Shown: piece by piece, positions 7,988 to 16,746 of the stretch
Layout of the letters: the number at the start of each line of letters is the position of its first letter
Position numbering within the stretch: position 1 is the stretch's first letter
From: Pseudomonas sp. dw_612
GTDB lineage: Bacteria > Pseudomonadota > Gammaproteobacteria > Pseudomonadales > Pseudomonadaceae
Assembly (NCBI RefSeq): GCF_018449725.1
Contig: NZ_JAAVVC010000001.1
Span: forward strand, 496,001-560,000
DNA: 64,000 nucleotides
Reading direction: 5' to 3'
The notes under the pieces: generated by a model
Databases searched by the model: none
The model's input: only the letters and a program-made list of their open reading frames with translations
What the model was told of the DNA's origin: nothing
Made by a program: the position numbers and the translations under genes

Positions 7988-9448
7988 ATGATCAAATCTT
8001 TGCGTCCATTGTTACTCGCCAGTCTTCTTCTGCCCCTGGCTCTCCCGGTTTCCGCTGCTCAGATCAATACCTCGCTGACGCCCAACGTTGAAAAAGCCCT
8101 CAAGGCCAGCAAGTTGCAAGACAACGCGCTGTCCCTGGTGATGCTCCCGCTCGACGGCCCCGGCACTCCGACCATTTTCAACGCGGACGTGTCGGTCAAC
8201 CCGGCCTCGACCATGAAACTGGTCACCACGTACGCGGCCCTGGAAATGCTCGGCCCGAACCACCAGTGGAAAACCGAGTTCTACACCGATGGCACCCTGA
8301 GCGGCGGCATCCTTAACGGTAACCTCTACCTCAAGGGTGGCGGCGATCCGAAGCTGAACATGGAAAAACTCTGGCTGCTGATGCGCGACCTGCGGGCCAA
8401 CGGCGTGACACAAGTCACCGGCAACCTGGTGCTGGATCGCAGCTTCTTCGTGCAGCCGCAACTGCCGCAATTCAATGACGACGGCAATGACGAGAACAAA
8501 CCGTTCCTGGTCAAGCCTGACTCGCTGATGGTCAACCTCAAGGCCTTGCGCTTTGTGGCGCGCAACGACAACGGCAAGGTGCTGGTGTCGGTGGAGCCGC
8601 CGATTGCGACGATTACCATCGACAATCAGGTCAAAGCAGTCAATTCCAAGCAATGCGCCGGTGGCGTGCGCTACAACCCGGTGACTCAGCCCGATGGCAG
8701 CGTGACCGTCACGGTCGGCGGCCAGTTGGGTGACGGTTGCAGCTCGCAGACCTACCTGTCGCTGCTCGACCACGCGACCTACACCGCCGGCGCCGTGCGC
8801 GCGATCTGGAAAGAACTGGGTGGCAGCATCCAGGGCAAGGATGTGCTGGCACCGACGCCAAAAGATGCCAAGGTGTTGGCGCGGGCGTTCTCGCCGGACC
8901 TCGCGGAAATCATTCGCGACATCAATAAATACAGTAACAACACCATGGCCCAGCAGTTGTTCCTGAGCCTGGGCCAGAAGTTTCGCAATGATGCCGACGG
9001 CGATGACGCCAAGGCTGCCCAGCGTATCGTTCGCCAGTGGCTGGCCCAGAAAGGCATCACTGCGCCGCACCTGGTGATGGAGAACGGTTCCGGCCTGTCC
9101 CGCGCGGAACGGGTGAGCGCCCGTGAAATGGCCGGCATGCTGCAAGCCGCGTGGCACAGCCCGTATGCCGCTGAGTTCATCAGCTCGCTGCCGATTGCCG
9201 GCACCGACGGCACCATGCGTAAACGCCTGAAGACCACCGCCATGCGCGGTGAAGCGCACATCAAGACCGGCACCCTGAACACCGTGCGCGCCATCTCGGG
9301 CTTTAGCCGCGACGTCAATGGCAACACTTGGGCAGTGGTGGCGATCCTCAACGACAAGGCACCGTTTGGCGCTTCTTCGGTGCTGGATCAGGTGCTGCTG
9401 GACCTGTATCGCCAGCCAAAAGTGGCGGCAACGGCTTCGGTACTCTAA
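7988..9448 (+). CDS. dacB: D-alanyl-D-alanine carboxypeptidase/endopeptidase (PBP4 type)
   Basis: The 486-residue product is a class C low-molecular-weight penicillin-binding protein acting on peptidoglycan in the periplasm. It has a Sec signal peptide (MIKSLRPLLLASLLLPLA..., cleaved after PVSA near residue 23). The three active-site motifs are present: STMK near 74-77, SNN near 315-317 and KTG near 425-427. The long insert between the first two motifs is typical of PBP4. The ATG at 7988 was chosen because the signal peptide begins there; the longer frame adds an unlikely 31-residue N-terminus. Confidence 0.93.
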   Translation: MIKSLRPLLLASLLLPLALPVSAAQINTSLTPNVEKALKASKLQDNALSLVMLPLDGPGTPTIFNADVSVNPASTMKLVTTYAALEMLGPNHQWKTEFYTDGTLSGGILNGNLYLKGGGDPKLNMEKLWLLMRDLRANGVTQVTGNLVLDRSFFVQPQLPQFNDDGNDENKPFLVKPDSLMVNLKALRFVARNDNGKVLVSVEPPIATITIDNQVKAVNSKQCAGGVRYNPVTQPDGSVTVTVGGQLGDGCSSQTYLSLLDHATYTAGAVRAIWKELGGSIQGKDVLAPTPKDAKVLARAFSPDLAEIIRDINKYSNNTMAQQLFLSLGQKFRNDADGDDAKAAQRIVRQWLAQKGITAPHLVMENGSGLSRAERVSAREMAGMLQAAWHSPYAAEFISSLPIAGTDGTMRKRLKTTAMRGEAHIKTGTLNTVRAISGFSRDVNGNTWAVVAILNDKAPFGASSVLDQVLLDLYRQPKVAATASVL

Positions 9449-9464
9449 AGCACTACAGATCCAA

Positions 9465-9556
9465 CTGTGGGAGCGGGCTTGCTCGCGAAGAGGATGTGTC
9501 AGTCGACATCAGTGTTGAATGACGCACCGCTTTCGCGAGCAAGCCCGCTCCCACAG
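9465..9556. repeat. REP-like inverted repeat, type A
   Basis: Arms CTGTGGGAGCGGGCTTGCTC and complement separated by about 35 bases, starting 17 bases after the dacB stop. Same family as 2486-2561. Confidence 0.9.
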
Positions 9557-9600
9557 GGGTTCAGCGTTGGACACAATCCTTCTGATCGACCACAGATCAG

Positions 9601-9692
9601 TGTAGGAGCAAGGCTTGCCCGCGATGACGGCGGCACATTAAACATTGATATGACTTGGCATACCGCAATCGCGGGCAAGCCTTGCTCCTACA
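9601..9692. repeat. REP-like inverted repeat, type C
   Basis: Arms TGTAGGAGCAAGGCTTGCCC and complement. The right end (9688-9690) supplies the stop codon of the minus-strand diguanylate cyclase gene, so the element directly abuts or has invaded that gene's 3' end. Confidence 0.9.
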
Positions 9693-12084
9693 AGCGCTGG
9701 TTCTCCACCCGATCCCTGCCCGCCTGCTTCGCCGCATAAACCCCCGAGTCCGCCCGCAGCAACAGCGCATCGGCGCCCTCGCCGACTTGCCAACTGGCGA
9801 TCCCGAAACTCGCGGTCACCGTGCCGACGCCTTCAATCGGCGAGCTGCGCAGCGCTTGCCACAACTGCAAGGCCAGGACATGCGCGTGTTCGCCGTTGAT
9901 GTCCGGGCACAGCACCATGAATTCTTCACCACCGAGGCGGCAGAACACATCGGTGCGGCGCAGGCGATGGCCGATGCGCTCGCACACGGCTTGCAGCACT
10001 CGGTCGCCCACGGCGTGGCCATGCTGGTCGTTGATGCGTTTGAAATGATCGATGTCGAGCATGATCACCGACAACTCGCCGCCGCCGCGTTCGACCCGGG
10101 CCATTTCCATGGTCAGGCGCTCCTGGAAATAGCGGCGGTTGTGAATGCCGGTCAGGGAATCCGTCACCGACAGTGCCCGCAATTCTTCTTCAACCCGCTT
10201 CAGATCGGAGATGTCCGAGATATAGCCATGCCAGAGCACGCCGCCACCGGGCAGTTCCTCCGGGGTCGCCTCGCCACGCACCCAGCGCAGGCCGCCCACG
10301 GGCAGTTGCACGCGGTATTCCTCGCGCCACGGGCTGAGGGTGTCCGCCGAGGCGCGGATCGACGCGCGGACCCGGGTTGAATCCTGTGGATGAATCCGGG
10401 TGAAGATCGCTTCGGCGTTGAGCAGCAACACATCCGGTTCAAGTTCGTAGATGTCGCGGATGCCGTCACTGGCGTAAATCACACTGAAACGCCCGTCGAA
10501 CTCCATCTTGAACTGGTAGATGCCGCCCGGCACATGGGCGCTGAGTTTCTTCAGCAGCAAGTCCCGCGCCGCCAGGGCCTCGTGAACGCGCTTGCGTTCG
10601 GTGATGTCGATGCAGATTGCCAGATGCCCGACCCACAACCCCTGCTCGTCCAGCACCGGGGTGGCCAGCATGTTCACCGTCAGGTGACTACCATCCTGGC
10701 GCACCAGAGTCCACTCGCGGGCTTCGTGACCACCCTCCTCGCCGCCCTCGACCAGCATCGCCTGGCAGGTCGGGATCAGCTTGCCGTAGCGGGCGCTCAA
10801 TTCCGCCGAGCGGGCCACCAGTTCCCGGGGGAAATGCAGGTTTTCCAGGGTCATGCGCCCGACCACCTCCGCGGCGCTATAACCGAGCATCTGTTCGGCC
10901 CCGGCATTGAAGGTGCTGATGACCCCGCGCAGGTCAGTGGCGATGATCGCCACTTGAGTCGCGGCGTTCAGCACCCCGCGCAACTGACCGTGGGTGCCAC
11001 GCAACTCTTGCTCGCGGGCACGCAGTTCTTCGGTACGCTGCTCGACCATTTTCAACGCCCGTTGACGCTGGCTGACCAACACGTAGAGCAAGGCACTGAG
11101 CAACAGGCTGAGCAAGCCGCCGAGCACCACCAGGCTGCTCACCGAAGAATGGTTGGCCTGCAGAAAGGCCTCGCTGGGCTGAATGTCCACTTGATAGTCG
11201 TGGTCGGCCAGGCGCAGCAGGCGACTCGCGGTCAGTTCACTGGCGGCCGGCGGATTCGTCGATTCAAACAGCACTTCGTGTTGATCGCTGGTGGACAGGT
11301 CGAGAATACGCACCGACAGATAGTCGCGTCCGGCCTCCGGCAGTCCGTCGGCCAGCAACTGACGCATGCTGATCACCGCCATGACGTAGCCGAGTGGCTT
11401 GTCCGCCTTAGTTTCCGCACTTTGCCGATGAATGACCGGCGCCACCAGCAACACACCTCGGGCATAGGTCGGCTCGACACTCACCAGATGCATCGGTTGC
11501 GAAACCGCCATGCTGCCCCGATCAGCCCGTTCCAGCGTGGCACGTCGCAACGGTTGGGCCAGCAGGTCGTAACCCAGCGGTGAACCGAGGCGACTTTGCG
11601 TCTGACTGTAAAGCACCACCACATATTCATCGCGCTCGGCCGCCAGTTGCAGCTCGCCGGCAGGATTGAGCTCACGAATGGAAAACTCGCTCAACCCTTC
11701 CGCGCGCACCTCGCGTTCAAACGCTGGACGCTCGTCGCGGGTCACCCGCTTGGCAAACGAATACGCCTGGGTACGGTGCAATAAAGGTTGGGTGTAACCG
11801 TCGAATTCGGCGCGGGACACCGAGTCGGAATTAGCGAAGAACCGGCGCAGGCCATCGAGGCGCTGCTCCTGATCTTCGAAACGTTCTTCGATACGGCTGT
11901 AACGCTCACTGGCCAGCAGTTGAAAGCGTTGCCGCAATTGATGGTGAAACAGGTTCAACGTCGCCCAGGCCAGCAATCCCGTGAGAATCCCGCCAGCGAG
12001 CAATACCAGCATCGCGACCAGCCAGGCCGAGACGTCTTCGCTGATAAAACCCAGGATCTTGGGGCGCACGGCGTGCAACGACAT
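9688..12084 (-). CDS. membrane diguanylate cyclase, CHASE-PAS-PAS-GGDEF
   Basis: The 798-residue product is predicted to make cyclic di-GMP at the inner membrane in response to an extracytoplasmic signal. Order of domains: transmembrane helix near 18-42, periplasmic CHASE sensor to about 300, second helix near 312-335, a short coiled linker, two PAS/PAC units (about 360-620), then GGDEF (about 635-795). The active site reads GGEEF at 718-722, and an RRTD inhibitory site lies five residues before it, so the enzyme should be active and subject to product inhibition. ATG 12084 was chosen; a longer start at 12123 has no better ribosome binding site. The stop lies inside a REP element. Confidence 0.9.
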   Translation of the reverse strand: MSLHAVRPKILGFISEDVSAWLVAMLVLLAGGILTGLLAWATLNLFHHQLRQRFQLLASERYSRIEERFEDQEQRLDGLRRFFANSDSVSRAEFDGYTQPLLHRTQAYSFAKRVTRDERPAFEREVRAEGLSEFSIRELNPAGELQLAAERDEYVVVLYSQTQSRLGSPLGYDLLAQPLRRATLERADRGSMAVSQPMHLVSVEPTYARGVLLVAPVIHRQSAETKADKPLGYVMAVISMRQLLADGLPEAGRDYLSVRILDLSTSDQHEVLFESTNPPAASELTASRLLRLADHDYQVDIQPSEAFLQANHSSVSSLVVLGGLLSLLLSALLYVLVSQRQRALKMVEQRTEELRAREQELRGTHGQLRGVLNAATQVAIIATDLRGVISTFNAGAEQMLGYSAAEVVGRMTLENLHFPRELVARSAELSARYGKLIPTCQAMLVEGGEEGGHEAREWTLVRQDGSHLTVNMLATPVLDEQGLWVGHLAICIDITERKRVHEALAARDLLLKKLSAHVPGGIYQFKMEFDGRFSVIYASDGIRDIYELEPDVLLLNAEAIFTRIHPQDSTRVRASIRASADTLSPWREEYRVQLPVGGLRWVRGEATPEELPGGGVLWHGYISDISDLKRVEEELRALSVTDSLTGIHNRRYFQERLTMEMARVERGGGELSVIMLDIDHFKRINDQHGHAVGDRVLQAVCERIGHRLRRTDVFCRLGGEEFMVLCPDINGEHAHVLALQLWQALRSSPIEGVGTVTASFGIASWQVGEGADALLLRADSGVYAAKQAGRDRVENQRL

Positions 12085-12183
12085 AAAACGCAACTCAAAA
12101 CGCCAGGTGCCGGAAAAGCCCATTGGCCATGGGTTGAGTTATAGCTATTAGCCACTAATTTGGCCAGCCCTGAAAAGAATCCA

Positions 12184-12207
12184 AGAGCCTTTAAAAATCA
12201 AGGCTCT
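12184..12207 (-). terminator. probable rlmKL terminator
   Basis: AGAGCCTT (12184-12191) pairs with AAGGCTCT (12200-12207). On the minus strand the hairpin follows the rlmKL stop and is followed by a weak T-rich stretch. Confidence 0.6.
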
Positions 12208-12229
12208 GTGGATCCAATCAGGTCAAGTG

Positions 12230-14500
12230 TCAGCGGGCCGTGATTTTCCAGGCACGATGGATCTTGCCGTTGCGGGCAAAGTCCGGATCGATGGTCTTGT
12301 CGGTGATTTCCTCGACCGCGTAACGGGTGGTGAGGTTCTCCTCCAGCACGAACTTGCGGAAGTTGTTGGAGAAGTACAACACGCCGCCCGGTGCGAGTCG
12401 CGCCATGGCCAGATCGATCAATTGCACCTGGTCACGCTGCACGTCGAAGATCCCTTCCATGCGCTTGGAGTTGGAGAAGGTCGGCGGGTCGATGAAGATC
12501 ATGTCGAACTCGTCACGGCAGGCGTCGAGCCAAGCCATCACGTCGCCCTGCTCCAGACGGTTCTTGTCGGAGAAACCGTTCAGCGACAGGTTGCGACGCG
12601 CCCAGTCGAGGTAGGTTTTCGACAGGTCGACGCTGGTGGTGCTGCGCGCACCGCCCTTGGCCGCGTGAACACTGGCGGTCGCGGTGTAACTGTACAGATT
12701 GAGGAAGCGCTTGCCAGCCGCCTCTTTCTGGATGCGCATACGCATTGGCCGGTGGTCGAGGAACAGACCGGTGTCGAGGTAGTCGGTGAGGTTCACCAGC
12801 AACTTGACGCCGCCTTCATTGACCTCGACGAATTTGCCCTGCGCCGCCTGGCGTTCGTACTGCTTGGTGCCGCTCTGGCGCTCGCGACGCTTGACGACGA
12901 CGCGGCTCTTGTCGATGTTCAAGGCCTGCGGAATCGCCGCCAAGGCATCGAACATGCGCGCCGAGGCTTTTTCCGGATCGATGGATTTCGGCGCGGCGTA
13001 TTCCTGGACGTGGACCCAATCCTGATACAGGTCGATGGCCATCGAATATTCCGGCATGTCGGCGTCATACACGCGATAGCAGTCGATGCCTTCACGCTTG
13101 ACCCACTTGCCCAACGCCTTGAGATTCTTTTGCAGGCGGTTGGCGAACATCTGCCCGCCTTCGCTCAAGCGCGGTTGCTCGATCACCACCGGGGCCGGTT
13201 TGATCGGGTTGCCGTTCTTGTTGTACTTCTCGTACTTGCCCGGCGCGACGTCGTTGTCTGCGACTTCGACTTCAGCCTGCTCGCGCTCGACCTGACGTTG
13301 TTCCGGGGTGCGGCGTTCGCCGGTGACGAACTGATCCGGGGTGACCTTGATCAACAGTAACTTGCACGGCAACGCGCCGTTCCAGAACGAGTACTGTTTA
13401 TGGCTGCGGATGCCCATGCGCTTGCCCAGGTCCGGGGCGCCGGTGAACACGGCCGCTTCCCAGTTCAGGCAGGCCTGACGCAGACGCTCGCCGAGGTTCT
13501 GGTAGAGGTAGAGCAGGCTCGCCTCGTCACCCAGACGCTCGCCGTACGGCGGGTTGCAGATGACCAGGCCTTTCTGGTTCTGGTCCGGACGCGGCTCAAA
13601 CGTGCCAACTTCGCCCTGATAGATCTTGATCCACTCGCTCAGGCCGGCGCGCTCGACGTTGTTGCGGCCCGGTTGAATCAGGCGCGGATCGGCTTCGTAG
13701 CCGCGAATCCACAGCGGTGGCTTGGCCAAGCCAGCGGCGCAACGCTCGGTGGCTTCTTCGTGGAGTTTTTTCCACAGTGCCGGAACGTGGCCGAGCCAGG
13801 CGGTGAAGCCCCACTGCTCGCGACGCAGGTTCGGCGCCATATCGGCGGCGATCATTGCCGCTTCGACGAGGAACGTACCCACACCGCACATCGGGTCAGC
13901 CAGCGCGCCGCCTTCGGCCGCAATGCGTGGCCAGCCGGAACGAATCAGGATCGCAGCCGCGAGGTTTTCCTTCAGCGGTGCCGCGCCTTGCTGCAAGCGA
14001 TAGCCGCGCTGGTGGAGGCTGTGGCCGGACAGGTCGAGGGAGAGGATCGCTTCGCCACGGTCCAGGCGCAGGTGAATGCGCAGGTCCGGGTTGAGTTTGT
14101 CGATCGACGGACGGTCGCCCTGCGGGGTGCGCAGTTTGTCGACGATGGCGTCCTTGACCTTCAAGGCGCCGAAGTGGGTGTTGTCGATACCCGAGCCGTG
14201 ACCGCTGAACTCGACGGCCAGCGTGCCGTCGTTGAGCATGTGGTCTTGCCACTCGATATCGAGCACGCCGTGGTACAGGTCTTCGGCGTCCTTCATCGGG
14301 AAACGCTTGAGCACCAGCAGCACCCGGTTCGCCAGACGCGACCACAGGCACAGGCGATAAGCGGTTTCCATGGTGGCCATGCCGCGCACGGCCGAGGTGT
14401 GTTCACGCGCTTCTTCAAGGCCAAGCCCGACGGCTTCCTCGATGAGCAGGCCTTCAAGACCTTTGGGGCAAGTGAGGAAGATTTCGAATTGATCGGACAT
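12230..14500 (-). CDS. rlmL: bifunctional 23S rRNA methyltransferase RlmKL
   Basis: The 756-residue product is the fused enzyme that makes m2G2445 and m7G2069 in 23S rRNA. The N-terminal third holds a THUMP RNA-binding domain and the RlmL methyltransferase with the NPPYGER catalytic motif near 315. The C-terminal part is the RlmK methyltransferase with IDPPTFSNSK near 670. The linker between them is rich in charged residues (EQRQVEREQAEVEVAD). The ATG at 14500 (MSDQFEIF) is preferred to a 12-residue extension because it starts at the conserved N-terminus. It is divergent from rmf across a 530-base gap. Confidence 0.93.
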   Translation of the reverse strand: MSDQFEIFLTCPKGLEGLLIEEAVGLGLEEAREHTSAVRGMATMETAYRLCLWSRLANRVLLVLKRFPMKDAEDLYHGVLDIEWQDHMLNDGTLAVEFSGHGSGIDNTHFGALKVKDAIVDKLRTPQGDRPSIDKLNPDLRIHLRLDRGEAILSLDLSGHSLHQRGYRLQQGAAPLKENLAAAILIRSGWPRIAAEGGALADPMCGVGTFLVEAAMIAADMAPNLRREQWGFTAWLGHVPALWKKLHEEATERCAAGLAKPPLWIRGYEADPRLIQPGRNNVERAGLSEWIKIYQGEVGTFEPRPDQNQKGLVICNPPYGERLGDEASLLYLYQNLGERLRQACLNWEAAVFTGAPDLGKRMGIRSHKQYSFWNGALPCKLLLIKVTPDQFVTGERRTPEQRQVEREQAEVEVADNDVAPGKYEKYNKNGNPIKPAPVVIEQPRLSEGGQMFANRLQKNLKALGKWVKREGIDCYRVYDADMPEYSMAIDLYQDWVHVQEYAAPKSIDPEKASARMFDALAAIPQALNIDKSRVVVKRRERQSGTKQYERQAAQGKFVEVNEGGVKLLVNLTDYLDTGLFLDHRPMRMRIQKEAAGKRFLNLYSYTATASVHAAKGGARSTTSVDLSKTYLDWARRNLSLNGFSDKNRLEQGDVMAWLDACRDEFDMIFIDPPTFSNSKRMEGIFDVQRDQVQLIDLAMARLAPGGVLYFSNNFRKFVLEENLTTRYAVEEITDKTIDPDFARNGKIHRAWKITAR

Positions 14501-14536
14501 TGGAATTTCAGAGCCTTTGGCTGAGTGAACCGACAA

Positions 14537-14899
14537 CGCATTGCCGGTCCGGTTTTCAATCAGGCGCTTTTCTAAAAGAGCGCCCGCGTGGCACGAAGGT
14601 GTGCCGTCCCACCCTGACTGCTCGGGTTAAAAGAGCTTAGATGCCAGGGCAGATAAAATAGTTGAAGCAACAAAATGTCTTAAAGCGACCCTTCGTCGAA
14701 TAGTACCCCAGCGTAAACGTGGGTCATTCTCACTAAAGGATGAAACCGTCATACAGCGCGGAGCTGATCATACCGGGGTTTGGCCAATAAACACGGGGCA
14801 AACATCGTGTTACTTATGGCCATAGCATCTTTATAGTTACGTCCTTATGACAAAACGATCATTCCCACGATGTGACGCATTGGTTAGAACTCAACACAG
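14537..14899. other. intergenic region between rlmKL and rmf, no gene seen
   Basis: No reading frame with a credible start and family match was found. An imperfect palindrome GGCGCTTTT...AAAAGAGCGCC lies at 14563-14584. The remainder is AT-richer than the flanking genes and probably holds the rlmKL promoter and the start of the rmf transcript; no promoter could be fixed with confidence. Confidence 0.5.
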
Positions 14900-15030
14900 G
14901 TTGACGTCGCAACGGCGTCAACACCTTGGCTCGCGACGCCGGCAGCGAGCCGCCAACGGCAGAATTTTTCTGCCAGACCTCGATTGAGGTCGACGCGATA
15001 AATACAGTCAACAAGTGAGGGCAACACCCT
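14900..15030 (+). promoter_or_regulatory. structured rmf leader: four perfect hairpins and a paired Shine-Dalgarno
   Basis: Four consecutive perfect stems lie just before rmf: GTTGACG/CGTCAAC (14900-14922), GGCTCGC/GCGAGCC (14928-14951), GGCAGAA/TTCTGCC with a TTT loop (14958-14974), and GACCTC/GAGGTC with a GATT loop (14976-14991). A fifth small stem pairs the ribosome binding site AGGG (15018-15021) with CCCT (15027-15030), directly before the ATG. None is followed by a T-run, so they look like RNA structure for stability or translation control and not a terminator. Function is inferred. Confidence 0.6.
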
Positions 15031-15246
15031 ATGAGAAGACTTAAGCGTGATCCGTTGGAAAGAGCATTTTTGCGCGGATATCAATATGGCGTTGGTGGCA
15101 AATCCCGTGAGCTTTGCCCATTTACTCTACCGTCGGTACGCCAAGCCTGGATTAACGGCTGGCGCGAAGGACGCGGCGACAACTGGGACGGTATGACCGG
15201 CACTGCGGGAATCCATAGACTCAACGAACTTCACGCCGTTGGCTAA
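15031..15246 (+). CDS. rmf: ribosome modulation factor
   Basis: The 71-residue basic protein matches Rmf over its length: MRRLKRDPLERAFLRGY at the start, then the conserved CPF..PSVRQAWINGWREGR core. Rmf dimerises 70S ribosomes into inactive 100S particles in stationary phase. The ATG at 15031 is preceded by AGGG, which can pair with the CCCT just before the start. It is followed by a classic terminator. The gene stands alone between rlmKL and pyrD, an arrangement familiar from Pseudomonas. Confidence 0.95.
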   Translation: MRRLKRDPLERAFLRGYQYGVGGKSRELCPFTLPSVRQAWINGWREGRGDNWDGMTGTAGIHRLNELHAVG

Positions 15247-15333
15247 CAAAGGGCCTGACACTGCAACACAATCATCTGATTACGTAACACCTTAACCACG
15301 CACGTCCCATCCGGACGGCGGGCTCCGGCCCAG

Positions 15334-15358
15334 GGGCACCTTCGAGGTGCCCTTTTTT
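15334..15358 (+). terminator. rmf terminator
   Basis: GGGCACC (15334-15340) pairs with GGTGCCC (15346-15352) around TTCGA, followed by TTTTTT. A second stem CCGGA/TCCGG lies just upstream (15310-15327). Confidence 0.93.
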
Positions 15359-15387
15359 ATGCCTGTTCCCTGGCTAACCACAATCCC

Positions 15388-15490
15388 TGTAGGAGCTGCC
15401 GAAGGCTGCGATCTTTTGATCTTGCTTCTCGGCCATGTTCAGGTAGCCCAAAATCAAGATCAAAAGATCGCAGCCTTCGGCAGCTCCTAC
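15388..15490. repeat. REP-like inverted repeat, type B
   Basis: Arms TGTAGGAGCTGCCGAAGGCT and complement, extended by GCGATCTTTTGATCTTG. It ends 7 bases before the pyrD stop. Confidence 0.9.
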
Positions 15491-15496
15491 CGGGGA

Positions 15497-16516
15497 TTAG
15501 CGCAAAGCGGCTATGGCGTCGACGGATTCACGGATGAGCGCCGGGCCCTTATAGATGAAGCCCGAATACAGTTGCACCAGGCTCGCGCCCGCAGCGATTT
15601 TCTCAGCCGCGTGCTTGCCTTCGGTGATGCCACCCACGGCGATGATCGGCAAACGGCCGGCCAACTCTGCCGCCAGGACCTTCACGGTGTTCGTGCTCTT
15701 GTCGCGAACCGGCGCGCCGGACAGACCGCCCGCCTCGTCACCATGTTCCATGCCTTCAACGCCGACACGGCTCAGGGTGGTGTTGGTGGCGATCACTGCG
15801 TCCATGCCGGTTTCGATCAGCGCCTGGGCCACTTGCGCGGTTTCTTCGTCGGTCATGTCCGGGGCGATCTTGATCGCCAGCGGCACATGTTTGCCGTGAC
15901 GCAGCGCCAGTTCGGCCCGGCGCTGGGCGAGGTCAGCGAGCAATTGCTTGAGCGAATCGCCGAACTGCAGACTGCGCAGGCCCGGGGTGTTCGGCGAGCT
16001 GACGTTGACCGTCACATAGCTGGCGTGGGCGTAGACCTTGTCCAGGCAGATCAGATAGTCGTCTACCGCCCGCTCAACCGGGGTATCGAAGTTCTTGCCG
16101 ATGTTGATACCGAGCACGCCCTTGTACTTGGCGGCCGCGACGCGAGCCAGCAGGTGATCGACGCCGAGGTTGTTGAAACCCATGCGGTTGATGATCGCCT
16201 CGGCTTCCGGCAAGCGGAAAATCCGTGGTTTCGGGTTGCCTGGCTGCGGACGCGGCGTAATGGTGCCGATTTCGACGAAACCAAAACCCAACTGGGCAAA
16301 TCCGTCGATGGCCGCACCGTTCTTGTCCAGACCGGCCGCCAGACCCACCGGGTTCGGGAACTCCAGGCCCATGACCTTCACCGGCATTTTCGCCGGCGCC
16401 TTGCACAGCAAGCCGTTGAGGCCCAAACGCCCGCCCGCGCCGATCAGGTCCAAAGACAGATCGTGGGAGGTTTCCGGGGAAAGTTTGAACAACAGCTGAC
16501 GGGCCAGGGTGTACAT
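15497..16516 (-). CDS. pyrD: dihydroorotate dehydrogenase (quinone)
   Basis: The 339-residue product is a class 2 dihydroorotate dehydrogenase, an FMN enzyme on the inner membrane that passes electrons to quinone in pyrimidine synthesis. The N-terminal amphipathic helix ([18 protein letters not shown]) is the membrane-docking segment of this class. Conserved parts include [10 protein letters not shown] near 60, [11 protein letters not shown] near 170 with the catalytic serine, and IAVGGI near 290. The ATG at 16516 gives family length; the frame upstream to 16645 has no matching sequence. Confidence 0.95.
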   Translation of the reverse strand: MYTLARQLLFKLSPETSHDLSLDLIGAGGRLGLNGLLCKAPAKMPVKVMGLEFPNPVGLAAGLDKNGAAIDGFAQLGFGFVEIGTITPRPQPGNPKPRIFRLPEAEAIINRMGFNNLGVDHLLARVAAAKYKGVLGINIGKNFDTPVERAVDDYLICLDKVYAHASYVTVNVSSPNTPGLRSLQFGDSLKQLLADLAQRRAELALRHGKHVPLAIKIAPDMTDEETAQVAQALIETGMDAVIATNTTLSRVGVEGMEHGDEAGGLSGAPVRDKSTNTVKVLAAELAGRLPIIAVGGITEGKHAAEKIAAGASLVQLYSGFIYKGPALIRESVDAIAALR

Positions 16517-16610
16517 GGGCGGGCTTGACTCGGATGGCGGCGAAATGAGGCGGCGATTATACCCGGGCATCGGGGTCGCAAGCGAGGCGCACACACAAAT
16601 CAACGTTCGA

Positions 16611-16731
16611 TGGCATATGCCTTGCACCGGCATAGGCATCAGCACTCATGCCAACGAAGGGATGAGTCGACGGACAACGGCGTCGTCACCCGGTTCTGCA
16701 CATGCGGCGACCTGGGACGACGCTTTTTTTT
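16611..16731 (+). promoter_or_regulatory. ANTAR-type antitermination leader before nasS
   Basis: A hairpin ACTCATGCC (16644-16652), hexaloop AACGAA (16653-16658), GGGATGAGT (16659-16667) has A at loop position 1 and G at position 4, the hallmark of the P2 hairpin bound by ANTAR proteins. It contains one G-G mismatch. It is followed by a strong terminator: GCGTCGTC (16680-16687) pairing with GACGACGC (16716-16723), then eight T. The nasS ribosome binding site AAGGTG and ATG lie 1-15 bases after the T-run. An upstream stem TATGCC/GGCATA (16616-16634) could be P1, but its loop has seven bases. NasT, encoded downstream, has an ANTAR domain, so autoregulation is the natural reading (inference). 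Confidence 0.65.
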
Positions 16732-16746
16732 GCAAGGTGTTTATCG

